A DNA stretch of 48,538 bases from Butyricicoccus_A sp963601915 (GTDB lineage Bacteria; Bacillota; Clostridia; Oscillospirales; Butyricicoccaceae), in the NCBI GenBank assembly GCA_963601915.1, contig CAVCGL010000015.1, positions 1-48,538 on the forward strand. The letters run 5' to 3'. Within the stretch, counting starts at the first letter, position 1, and each line of letters begins with the position of its first letter. Shown here in pieces: positions 1 to 7,152 of the stretch. Below the pieces are notes generated by a model. It ran no database searches. It was given only the letters and a program-made list of their open reading frames with translations, and had not been told where the DNA came from. The translations under genes were made by a program, and so were the position numbers.

Positions 1-264
1 TTGACAATGGTCCGATGGAAGGATTCTGGGGAATCCTGAAATCCGAGATGTACTATTTGAGGAAATTTTCCAGCGAGCAGACATTGACTTCCGCCATCGA
101 AGAATATATCCATTTCTATAATACCAAGCGGTACCAGAAGCACCTTCGCTGCATGACACCTATGGAGTTTCACGCTGCTGCATAAAAAGATGGTCTCTGC
201 CAATGCAAAGACCATCTCCAACAAAATATTTTTTGTTTTTTCGCTGTCTACTTGACAGGAGGCA
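1..264 (+). mobile_element. Right end of an IS3-family insertion sequence
   Basis: The window opens inside an IS3-family (IS150-like) element. It carries the transposase C-terminus (3-185), a hairpin at 189-216 (arms GATGGTCT and AGACCATC) followed by a T-rich stretch, and a sequence at 245-264 starting TGTCTACTTGACAGG. That last sequence resembles the terminal inverted repeat of clostridial IS3 elements, whose ends read TG...CA. The left end lies outside the window. The exact boundary near 264 is inferred: a PspC coding frame resumes immediately beyond it. Confidence 0.7.
3..185 (+). CDS. IS3-family transposase OrfB, C-terminal part (cut by window edge)
   Basis: The frame opens with DNGPMEGFWGILKSEMYY and ends TPMEFHAAA, stop at 183-185. 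The DNGPxE...FW..LKSE stretch is the C-terminal part of the DDE (rve) integrase core of IS3/IS150 OrfB. The glutamate in it is the third catalytic acidic residue, and the following YIxFYNxxRxQ-like segment (YIHFYNTKRYQ) is the usual C-terminal signature. Only the last 60 residues are visible, so I cannot tell whether the full transposase is intact. It acts on its own element and has no link to the neighbouring metabolic genes. Confidence 0.85.
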   Translation, partial: DNGPMEGFWGILKSEMYYLRKFSSEQTLTSAIEEYIHFYNTKRYQKHLRCMTPMEFHAAA

Positions 265-266
265 CT

Positions 267-395
267 TCACACGGCGAGTGCCACCGTCAGCAAACGAATG
301 ACCGTGACGTCTATATTCAGATATGCGGCAATGCCATTGCACACGCCAAACAACATTTTTCCCTGCTCAATCCGATATAATTTTTTCGGTTCCAT
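267..395 (-). pseudogene. PspC-domain protein, truncated by the insertion sequence
   Basis: On the minus strand an ATG at 395 follows a strong ribosome site (GAAGGAGG about 7 nt upstream). It encodes 42 residues starting MEPKKLYRIEQGKMLFGVCN and ending in TVALAV. The KxLYR...GKMLFGVCNGIAAYLNIDVTVIR pattern is the N-terminal half of the PspC domain (phage-shock family membrane-stress regulator), normally about 60 residues with a hydrophobic helix. The frame stops a few bases from the IS end, inside what should be the membrane helix, so the gene is broken at its 3' end. The remainder, if it still exists, lies left of the window. The product is unlikely to be functional. Confidence 0.8.
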
Positions 396-881
396 GAGAT
401 GACCTCCTTCTTTTTTCTGCATCTGTTTATTTTATGATAGCGTACCGGGTATCAGAAGTCAAGCTATGCACCGTTTTTTCACAGTTTATCCGCTTTTTTC
501 CTGCATTTTTTCTAAGCCTGTGCATAACTTCCCGAGATTCGGGCAACCTATCGTTGTCTGATGATTACAGCGGGATATTTTATCCCAAATTATCACAAAA
601 AATGAAGTATTTTTTGATTACAAAGCGTACACTGTCATTTTGACAAATGGTTACCATTCGGATTTTTTCCCAAACAAGCGACAAAAATAGGGGTTGTTGC
701 CATGTGACCCCCGATATTTTGTGTTTGACTTGCCCGTTATCCACAAATGCACAAGGTTTTCCACCGTTTTTCACACGCTTCTGTGGATAACTCTGTGGAA
801 ATGTGGATAACTATTCGTATAAATATCTTTTGTCAATGCGATACATGATAAAATTTTACAAACAAAAGAGGTTTTTTGTAT
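396..881. other. Gene-free 486-bp stretch with a DnaA-box cluster
   Basis: No credible coding frame is seen between the PspC remnant and the ClpP-like gene. The stretch is AT-rich and contains the DnaA boxes listed separately, plus weaker box-like words further left. The ribosome site AAGAGG at 866-871 belongs to the downstream gene. I did not find a convincing sigma-A promoter. Confidence 0.6.
737..810. promoter_or_regulatory. Cluster of three perfect DnaA boxes distant from oriC
   Basis: TTATCCACA occurs at 737-745 and its complement TGTGGATAA at 782-790 and 802-810, all exact matches to the consensus DnaA box. A partial box (TGTGGAA) lies at 794-800. The cluster precedes the ClpP-like gene by about 70 bp and is about 28 kb from oriC. 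It could be a DnaA-titrating or DnaA-regulatory site; the function is inference. Confidence 0.75.
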
Positions 882-1541
882 ATGGCTGATACCAAAGAAG
901 AAAAGCAGCAGACGGCAAATGACACGGGCTCCGTCACCACGCATTCCCCGCACGGCACCATTCACTGCATTACGATTATCGGAACCATTGAAGGGCATCA
1001 GGAAGCACCGGAAACGACAAAAACAACCAAATACGAGCATGTTTTGCCCCAACTCGCTGCCATCGAGGAAACCCCGGACATTGACGGCCTGCTCATCCTG
1101 CTCAACACCGCAGGCGGTGATGTCGAAGCGGGTCTTGCCATCGCAGAGCTGATTGCCGGTATGCACAAGCCGACGATTTCGCTGGTGCTCGGCGGCGGGC
1201 ATTCGATTGGCATTCCGCTCGCTGTCGCGGCACAGCGCACGCTCATTGCGCCCTCCGCCTCCATGATGCTGCATCCTGTGCGCATCAGCGGCACGGTCAT
1301 CGGCGCCCCGCAAACGTATGAATACTTTCGGCAGATCCAGACGCGCATCACGCGCTTTATCGTGGACAATTCCTCTGTCAAAGAGGACGACTTAAACCGG
1401 CGCATGATGGAAACCGGCGCATTGGCAACGGATGTCGGGACGGTTCTCGGCGCGCAGGAAGCCGTAGATATGGGGCTGTGCGATGCTGTCGGCACGCTGC
1501 ACGATGCCTTGGAATGGCTGCACAGCCAAACACAAAAATAA
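882..1541 (+). CDS. TepA/ClpP-family serine protease
   Basis: The product has about 219 residues and the fold signature of the ClpP/crotonase protease family, closest in style to Bacillus TepA (YmfB), a ClpP-like protease associated with protein export. Visible motifs, numbered from the upstream TTG codon at 876, are LLNTAGGDVEAG at 75-86, GGGHSIGIPLA with nucleophile Ser110, and MMLHPVR with catalytic His133. The final acidic member of the triad is not assigned. I prefer the ATG at 882 because AAGAGG (866-871) is 10 nt upstream, whereas the TTG at 876 is only 4 nt away. The first 25 residues are polar and low-complexity, with no signal peptide. The gene stands alone, downstream of a DnaA-box cluster, and converges with the etfA operon across a shared hairpin. 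Confidence 0.8.
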   Translation: MADTKEEKQQTANDTGSVTTHSPHGTIHCITIIGTIEGHQEAPETTKTTKYEHVLPQLAAIEETPDIDGLLILLNTAGGDVEAGLAIAELIAGMHKPTISLVLGGGHSIGIPLAVAAQRTLIAPSASMMLHPVRISGTVIGAPQTYEYFRQIQTRITRFIVDNSSVKEDDLNRRMMETGALATDVGTVLGAQEAVDMGLCDAVGTLHDALEWLHSQTQK

Positions 1542-1543
1542 AA

Positions 1544-1569
1544 ACGTCCTCCGGAATTCCGGAGGACGT
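1544..1569 (-). terminator. Terminator between clpP-like gene and etfA copy 1
   Basis: A perfect inverted repeat (ACGTCCTCCGG, AATT, CCGGAGGACGT) sits 2 bp after the ClpP-like stop codon. Read on the minus strand it is followed by TTTTTA, so it terminates the leftward bcd-etfBA operon about 88 nt past the etfA stop. It may also stop the plus-strand gene, although the plus side lacks a U-tract. Confidence 0.8.
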
Positions 1570-1656
1570 CTCTCGTCTGAATACAAAATTTAACCGGCGG
1601 CAAAGGATTTTGCCTGTGTTTTTGCGGATATCTATATCTGTTTCTGTATAAACAGA

Positions 1657-2775
1657 TTACTTTGCAGCCTGTGCTGCCTTGATGGTCTCGATCATCATCG
1701 GTACTACCTTGAACAGGTCGCCGCAGATGCCCCAGTCAGCTACATCGAAAATCGGTGCGCTCTCGGACTTGTTGACTGCGATGATGTTCTCGGAGTCCTG
1801 CATACCAGCCTTGTGCTGGATTGCACCGGAGATACCCAGTGCGATGTACAGCTTCGGATGTACGGTCTTACCAGTCTGACCTACCTGATGGTCTGCGGTC
1901 AGCCAGCCAGAGTCGATAGCTACACGGGAGCCGCCTACTACGCCGCCCAGTACTTCTGCCAGCTCTTCTGCCAGCTTGATGCCCTTCTCTACGTCCTTGG
2001 AGATACCACGGCCTACAGATACGACAACGTCAGCACCGATCAGGTCTACCAGCTGCTTTGCTTCCTTCACGATCTCAACTACCTGGGTCTTGATCGGATC
2101 CAGCTCTACATTGTACTTCTCTACTACGACTGCATTTGCCTTAGCTTCGTCGTACTCGCCCTTCTTCAGTACGCCCGGACGTACAGTGGACATCTGCGGA
2201 CGGAATCTCGGGCAAATGATGGTTGCCATCAGGTGACCGCCGAATGCCGGACGGGTCATCTTCAGGTTGCGGTCGTCCATCTTGATACGACCGGTCTCTA
2301 CCATCTGATCTACATTCAGGGTAGATGCTTCTCTCAGGAAGTCTGCGTACTTAGCAGTGTCTACATCCAGATGGGTGCAGTCTGCAGTCAGACCGGTGTG
2401 CAGTCTTGCTGCGCAGCGCGGGCCCAGGTCACGACCGATATTGGTTGCGCCAATCAGTACGATTTCCGGCTTCTTGTCCATAACTGCCTTGCAGATAACG
2501 TCTGCATATGCATCAGTGGTGTAATCCTTCAGTGCCGGATCGTCTACCAGAATTACCTTGTCTGCGCCATATGCGCCAATTTCCTTTGCCAGGCCTTCTA
2601 CCTGATCGCCTACCAGCAGACCTGCCAGCTCTACGCCCAGATCATCTGCCAGCTTACGGCCTTCGGATACCAGCTCAAGGACGGTGCTCTGCAGCTCGCC
2701 CTGACGCTGCTCACAGAATACCCAAACGCCCTTGAAATCCTTCATGTTCTCTCCGGAATTCTTAAACTCAGCCAT
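1657..2775 (-). CDS. etfA: Electron transfer flavoprotein alpha subunit, copy 1
   Basis: The 372-residue alpha subunit of the electron transfer flavoprotein forms a heterodimer with EtfB. It carries FAD and passes electrons to or from acyl-CoA dehydrogenase in butyryl-CoA formation. The N-terminal ETF domain covers about residues 13-200. The conserved C-terminal FAD-binding domain is clear near 280-340, with the motifs GSRVAIDSGW, DHQVGQTGKTV and YIALGISGAIQH. The start has AAAGGAG about 9 nt upstream; an internal Met11 is a weaker alternative. It is last in the operon, 19 bp after etfB. The protein is identical to the second copy at 5194-6312. Whether this ETF bifurcates electrons to ferredoxin cannot be read directly, though clostridial Bcd/EtfAB complexes usually do. 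Confidence 0.96.
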   Translation of the reverse strand: MAEFKNSGENMKDFKGVWVFCEQRQGELQSTVLELVSEGRKLADDLGVELAGLLVGDQVEGLAKEIGAYGADKVILVDDPALKDYTTDAYADVICKAVMDKKPEIVLIGATNIGRDLGPRCAARLHTGLTADCTHLDVDTAKYADFLREASTLNVDQMVETGRIKMDDRNLKMTRPAFGGHLMATIICPRFRPQMSTVRPGVLKKGEYDEAKANAVVVEKYNVELDPIKTQVVEIVKEAKQLVDLIGADVVVSVGRGISKDVEKGIKLAEELAEVLGGVVGGSRVAIDSGWLTADHQVGQTGKTVHPKLYIALGISGAIQHKAGMQDSENIIAVNKSESAPIFDVADWGICGDLFKVVPMMIETIKAAQAAK

Positions 2776-2794
2776 TTGTTGTTTCTCCTTTCAA

Positions 2795-3595
2795 TTAAAT
2801 GATGTGCTTTGCCAGCAGCTTGTCAACCAGTACGTCAACAGTCTTCTGGTCAGCGCCCTCGAGCATCTCGCCCTGTCCCTTCTGCGGTGGGGTAAAGGAT
2901 GCGAAGATGTTCGTCGGAGAACCCTTCAGGCCGATGGTGTCCAGCTCGATCAGCGGATCATCCTTCAGAGTGTTGAAGTCAAATACGGACATCGGCTTGC
3001 TGTATGTCTCGAAAATACCGCCTACGCTCATGTAACGCGGGGTGTTCAGTTCCTTGATTGCGGTAATCAGGCACGGAGTCTGGGTCTTGATGGTCATGTA
3101 GCCATCTTCCAGCATTCTCTTTACAGTTACATCGCGGCCTTCTACCTTGATGTCTGCTGCATAGGTGATCTGCGGCAGACCCAGCTTCTCTGCGATCTGC
3201 GGACCTACCTGTGCGGTATCACCGTCGATTGCCTGACGGCCGCACAGTACAATGTCGTCGTCCTCTACGCCGATCTTGTTGATTGCTGCTGCCAGGATCT
3301 GAGAGGTTGCGAATGTATCGGAACCGCCGAACTCACGGCCGGATACCAGTACTGCCTCGTCAACGCCCATTGCCATGATCTCACGCAGCATGCCTTCTGC
3401 CGGAGGAGGACCCATGGTTACTACGATGGTCTTGCAGCCGGTCTGATCCTTCAGGGTCAGTGCTGCTTCGATTGCGTTCTTGTCGTCCGGGTTAATAATA
3501 GCAGCCATAGAAGCACGGTCCAGCGTTCCGTCCGGCTTTACTGCAACCTTACCAGAAGTATCCGGAACCTGCTTTACGCATACGATAACTTTCAT
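2795..3595 (-). CDS. etfB: Electron transfer flavoprotein beta subunit, copy 1
   Basis: This is the 266-residue beta subunit of ETF, partner of EtfA. The start MKVIVCVKQVPDTS is the family's N-terminal signature. Further motifs are INPDDKNAIEAAL, GPPPAEGMLREIMAMGVDEAVL and CGRQAIDGDTAQVGPQIAEKLGLP, the last being the conserved nucleotide-binding and signature region around residues 120-145. The length is normal for clostridial EtfB. A good ribosome site (GGGAGG) precedes the ATG. It lies 21 bp after bcd1 and 19 bp before etfA, in one transcript. It is identical to the product at 6332-7132. Confidence 0.96.
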   Translation of the reverse strand: MKVIVCVKQVPDTSGKVAVKPDGTLDRASMAAIINPDDKNAIEAALTLKDQTGCKTIVVTMGPPPAEGMLREIMAMGVDEAVLVSGREFGGSDTFATSQILAAAINKIGVEDDDIVLCGRQAIDGDTAQVGPQIAEKLGLPQITYAADIKVEGRDVTVKRMLEDGYMTIKTQTPCLITAIKELNTPRYMSVGGIFETYSKPMSVFDFNTLKDDPLIELDTIGLKGSPTNIFASFTPPQKGQGEMLEGADQKTVDVLVDKLLAKHII

Positions 3596-3616
3596 GATTC
3601 AGTTTCCTCCCTATTC

Positions 3617-4756
3617 TTACTTACCGAGTACGTTGCCTGCGATAACGACTCTCTGAATTTCAGAGGTGCCCTCGTACAGCTCGGTGATCTTAGCATCACG
3701 CATCATGCGCTCAACTGGGTAGTCACGAGTGTAACCGTAGCCGCCGAACAGCTGAACAGCCTGCGTGGTGATCTTCATAGCAGCCTCAGAAGCAAACAGC
3801 TTAGCCATAGCAGCGTCCTTGGTGAAACGCTTGCCAGCGCCCTTTGCAGCAGCAGCAGAATAGGTCAGCAGACGAGCTGCGTTGATAGCAACTTCCATGT
3901 CAGCAAATACGAACTGGGTGTTCTGGAACTTGGAGATCGGACGACCGAACTGTACACGACCCTTGGTGTACTCAACAGCCTCGTTCATAGCGCCCTCAGC
4001 GATGCCCAGTGCCTGTGCAGCGATGCCGATACGGCCGCCGTCCAGGGTGTTCATAGCGATGTTGAAGCCCTTGCCCAGTCTGCCAAGCAGGTTTTCCTTC
4101 GGGATGATGCAGTCCTCGAATACGATCTCAGCCGTCGGGGAACCGTGCAGGCCCATCTTCTCCTCGTGACGACCTACAGAGAATCCCGGGAAGTCCTTCT
4201 CTACGATGAATGCAGAGATGCCCTTGGTGCCCTTGGACGGGTCGGTCATTGCGAATACTACAAAAATGTCAGCTACATAGCCGTTGGTGATGAAGATCTT
4301 GGAACCGTTCATTACCCAGTGGTCACCCTTGTCTTCGCAAACAGTGGTGCCCTTAGAAGCATCGGAACCAGCGTTCGGCTCGGTCAGAGCGAAAGCGCCT
4401 ACCTTGCCGTTAACCAGCTGCGGCAGATACTTCTTCTTCTGCTCTTCGGTACCGAAGTTGATGATCGGTCCGCAGCACAGGCCGTTGTGGGTAGCAACGA
4501 TGTCGCCGGTGGAAGCGCACTGCTTGGACAGCTCTTCTACTACGATAGCAGAGGAGATGTCGTCAGCGCCAGGTCCGCCGTACTCCTTCGGTACGCACAT
4601 GCCCATTACGCCGTAACGGAACAGCTTAGCGATGGTGTCAGCCGGATACTGCTCGGTGCGATCAGTCTCAGCTGCAATCGGCTTGACTTCTTCTTCGGTG
4701 AACTCTGCGAGAGCCTTCCGAATCAGTTCTTGCTCTTTGGTCAAGTTGAAGTCCAT
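3617..4756 (-). CDS. Acyl-CoA dehydrogenase (butyryl-CoA dehydrogenase family), paralogue 1
   Basis: This 379-residue flavin acyl-CoA dehydrogenase interconverts short-chain acyl-CoA and 2-enoyl-CoA, with EtfAB as electron partner. The FAD/substrate motif ALTEPNAGSDAS, the C-terminal FGGYGYTRDYPVERMMRDAKI and the catalytic base Glu362 (in LYEGTSE) are all present. The ribosome site GGAGG is 8 nt from the ATG. By eye it is only about 55-60% identical to paralogue 2. Its substrate-pocket stretch (CASTGDIVATHNGLCCGP) differs from the classical Bcd form recalled from Clostridium acetobutylicum (CGTTGVILSAHTSL), so its acyl preference may differ from butyryl-CoA. It heads its own operon with etfBA copy 1, behind a clear promoter. 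Confidence 0.92.
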   Translation of the reverse strand: MDFNLTKEQELIRKALAEFTEEEVKPIAAETDRTEQYPADTIAKLFRYGVMGMCVPKEYGGPGADDISSAIVVEELSKQCASTGDIVATHNGLCCGPIINFGTEEQKKKYLPQLVNGKVGAFALTEPNAGSDASKGTTVCEDKGDHWVMNGSKIFITNGYVADIFVVFAMTDPSKGTKGISAFIVEKDFPGFSVGRHEEKMGLHGSPTAEIVFEDCIIPKENLLGRLGKGFNIAMNTLDGGRIGIAAQALGIAEGAMNEAVEYTKGRVQFGRPISKFQNTQFVFADMEVAINAARLLTYSAAAAKGAGKRFTKDAAMAKLFASEAAMKITTQAVQLFGGYGYTRDYPVERMMRDAKITELYEGTSEIQRVVIAGNVLGK

Positions 4757-4840
4757 GTTTTATTCCTCCAATTTCACTATAATATGTGTTTCAATAACAC
4801 CCAAAGAAACTAAAAAGTTAACATATACCTTATCAAAATC

Positions 4841-4869
4841 AGTATATCATATTTCATTTTGTTGTGCAA
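4841..4869 (-). promoter_or_regulatory. Sigma-A promoter of the bcd1-etfBA operon
   Basis: On the minus strand TTGCAC (4864-4869 complement), a 17-bp spacer and TATACT (4841-4846 complement) form a good vegetative promoter. It lies about 85 bp upstream of the bcd1 ATG and leaves an untranslated leader of about 75 nt. Confidence 0.7.
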
Positions 4870-5080
4870 TGTTTTTTATCGTGAATGGTTGCGAAAGAAA
4901 ATTTTATCTAACATTACTAACAAAATGCACAAATTGTGGCCTTTTGGAGCGAAATAACGTTTTTTTGAGCATTTAACCCAGCTTTTTTTTACCAAAAACA
5001 AACAGTTGCCCAAAAGCATTTGCTAATTTATAGCCGAATAACAATATTTTGCTGGGATTCAGAAATTTTTGCACAAAAAA

Positions 5081-5104
5081 TCCCTCCGGAATAATCCGGA
5101 GGGA
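5081..5104 (-). terminator. Terminator of bcd2-etfBA operon
   Basis: Arms TCCCTCCGGA and TCCGGAGGGA with an ATAA loop are followed, on the minus strand, by six U. The hairpin lies about 90 nt past the stop of etfA copy 2. The repeat unit shared with copy 1 begins within two bases of this hairpin (5106). Confidence 0.85.
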
Positions 5105-5193
5105 CTCTCTCGTCTGAATACAAAATTTAACCGGCGGCAAAGGATTTTGCCTGTGTTTTTGCGGATATCTATATCTGTTTCTGTATAAACAGA

Positions 5194-6312
5194 TTACTTT
5201 GCAGCCTGTGCTGCCTTGATGGTCTCGATCATCATCGGTACTACCTTGAACAGGTCGCCGCAGATGCCCCAGTCAGCTACATCGAAAATCGGTGCGCTCT
5301 CGGACTTGTTGACTGCGATGATGTTCTCGGAGTCCTGCATACCAGCCTTGTGCTGGATTGCACCGGAGATACCCAGTGCGATGTACAGCTTCGGATGTAC
5401 GGTCTTACCAGTCTGACCTACCTGATGGTCTGCGGTCAGCCAGCCAGAGTCGATAGCTACACGGGAGCCGCCTACTACGCCGCCCAGTACTTCTGCCAGC
5501 TCTTCTGCCAGCTTGATGCCCTTCTCTACGTCCTTGGAGATACCACGGCCTACAGATACGACAACGTCAGCACCGATCAGGTCTACCAGCTGCTTTGCTT
5601 CCTTCACGATCTCAACTACCTGGGTCTTGATCGGATCCAGCTCTACATTGTACTTCTCTACTACGACTGCATTTGCCTTAGCTTCGTCGTACTCGCCCTT
5701 CTTCAGTACGCCCGGACGTACAGTGGACATCTGCGGACGGAATCTCGGGCAAATGATGGTTGCCATCAGGTGACCGCCGAATGCCGGACGGGTCATCTTC
5801 AGGTTGCGGTCGTCCATCTTGATACGACCGGTCTCTACCATCTGATCTACATTCAGGGTAGATGCTTCTCTCAGGAAGTCTGCGTACTTAGCAGTGTCTA
5901 CATCCAGATGGGTGCAGTCTGCAGTCAGACCGGTGTGCAGTCTTGCTGCGCAGCGCGGGCCCAGGTCACGACCGATATTGGTTGCGCCAATCAGTACGAT
6001 TTCCGGCTTCTTGTCCATAACTGCCTTGCAGATAACGTCTGCATATGCATCAGTGGTGTAATCCTTCAGTGCCGGATCGTCTACCAGAATTACCTTGTCT
6101 GCGCCATATGCGCCAATTTCCTTTGCCAGGCCTTCTACCTGATCGCCTACCAGCAGACCTGCCAGCTCTACGCCCAGATCATCTGCCAGCTTACGGCCTT
6201 CGGATACCAGCTCAAGGACGGTGCTCTGCAGCTCGCCCTGACGCTGCTCACAGAATACCCAAACGCCCTTGAAATCCTTCATGTTCTCTCCGGAATTCTT
6301 AAACTCAGCCAT
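5194..6312 (-). CDS. etfA: Electron transfer flavoprotein alpha subunit, copy 2
   Basis: The 372 residues are identical to the etfA product at 1657-2775, with the same FAD-binding C-terminal domain (GSRVAIDSGW, GQTGKTV) and the same start and ribosome site. It is the last gene of the bcd2-etfB-etfA operon, which ends at the hairpin 5081-5104. Two identical genes in adjacent operons imply either gene dosage or independent control of the same ETF with two different dehydrogenases. Confidence 0.96.
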   Translation of the reverse strand: MAEFKNSGENMKDFKGVWVFCEQRQGELQSTVLELVSEGRKLADDLGVELAGLLVGDQVEGLAKEIGAYGADKVILVDDPALKDYTTDAYADVICKAVMDKKPEIVLIGATNIGRDLGPRCAARLHTGLTADCTHLDVDTAKYADFLREASTLNVDQMVETGRIKMDDRNLKMTRPAFGGHLMATIICPRFRPQMSTVRPGVLKKGEYDEAKANAVVVEKYNVELDPIKTQVVEIVKEAKQLVDLIGADVVVSVGRGISKDVEKGIKLAEELAEVLGGVVGGSRVAIDSGWLTADHQVGQTGKTVHPKLYIALGISGAIQHKAGMQDSENIIAVNKSESAPIFDVADWGICGDLFKVVPMMIETIKAAQAAK

Positions 6313-6331
6313 TTGTTGTTTCTCCTTTCAA

Positions 6332-7132
6332 TTAAATGATGTGCTTTGCCAGCAGCTTGTCAACCAGTACGTCAACAGTCTTCTGGTCAGCGCCCTCGAG
6401 CATCTCGCCCTGTCCCTTCTGCGGTGGGGTAAAGGATGCGAAGATGTTCGTCGGAGAACCCTTCAGGCCGATGGTGTCCAGCTCGATCAGCGGATCATCC
6501 TTCAGAGTGTTGAAGTCAAATACGGACATCGGCTTGCTGTATGTCTCGAAAATACCGCCTACGCTCATGTAACGCGGGGTGTTCAGTTCCTTGATTGCGG
6601 TAATCAGGCACGGAGTCTGGGTCTTGATGGTCATGTAGCCATCTTCCAGCATTCTCTTTACAGTTACATCGCGGCCTTCTACCTTGATGTCTGCTGCATA
6701 GGTGATCTGCGGCAGACCCAGCTTCTCTGCGATCTGCGGACCTACCTGTGCGGTATCACCGTCGATTGCCTGACGGCCGCACAGTACAATGTCGTCGTCC
6801 TCTACGCCGATCTTGTTGATTGCTGCTGCCAGGATCTGAGAGGTTGCGAATGTATCGGAACCGCCGAACTCACGGCCGGATACCAGTACTGCCTCGTCAA
6901 CGCCCATTGCCATGATCTCACGCAGCATGCCTTCTGCCGGAGGAGGACCCATGGTTACTACGATGGTCTTGCAGCCGGTCTGATCCTTCAGGGTCAGTGC
7001 TGCTTCGATTGCGTTCTTGTCGTCCGGGTTAATAATAGCAGCCATAGAAGCACGGTCCAGCGTTCCGTCCGGCTTTACTGCAACCTTACCAGAAGTATCC
7101 GGAACCTGCTTTACGCATACGATAACTTTCAT
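6332..7132 (-). CDS. etfB: Electron transfer flavoprotein beta subunit, copy 2
   Basis: The 266 residues are identical to the EtfB at 2795-3595, including the CGRQAIDGDTAQVGPQ signature. It lies between bcd2 (20-bp gap) and etfA copy 2 (19-bp gap). It should pair with either EtfA copy, since the proteins cannot be told apart. Confidence 0.96.
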   Translation of the reverse strand: MKVIVCVKQVPDTSGKVAVKPDGTLDRASMAAIINPDDKNAIEAALTLKDQTGCKTIVVTMGPPPAEGMLREIMAMGVDEAVLVSGREFGGSDTFATSQILAAAINKIGVEDDDIVLCGRQAIDGDTAQVGPQIAEKLGLPQITYAADIKVEGRDVTVKRMLEDGYMTIKTQTPCLITAIKELNTPRYMSVGGIFETYSKPMSVFDFNTLKDDPLIELDTIGLKGSPTNIFASFTPPQKGQGEMLEGADQKTVDVLVDKLLAKHII

Positions 7133-7152
7133 GATTCAGTTTCCTCCCTATC

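Larger units (their letters stand above)
1569..3614. repeat. Exact 2,046-bp direct repeat, copy 1 (etfBA)
   Basis: This block matches 5106-7151 with a constant offset of 3,537 bp. It runs from inside the terminator region, through etfA and etfB, to three bases short of the bcd stop codon. Both encoded proteins are identical residue for residue, alternative frames match too, and identity ends abruptly at both borders. Confidence 0.9.
4757..5105. other. Gene-free spacer between the two bcd-etf operons
   Basis: This AT-rich stretch between the leftward promoter of bcd1 and the end of etfA copy 2 has no coding frame. It holds the bcd1 promoter and leader (to about 4869) and the etfA copy 2 terminator (5081-5104). 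I see nothing else in 4870-5080. Confidence 0.6.
5106..7151. repeat. Exact 2,046-bp direct repeat, copy 2 (etfBA)
   Basis: This is the second copy of the block at 1569-3614. The left border is at the foot of the terminator hairpin and the right border is at the very end of bcd2. Outside the borders the flanking bcd genes and terminators differ, so the boundary of perfect identity is sharp. Confidence 0.9.

Noticed and set aside
1..395. Complete insertion sequence
   Set aside because: Only the right end and the last 60 transposase residues are in the window.
876..881. TTG start for the ClpP-like gene
   Set aside because: It is only 4 nt from the ribosome site; the ATG at 882 has better spacing.
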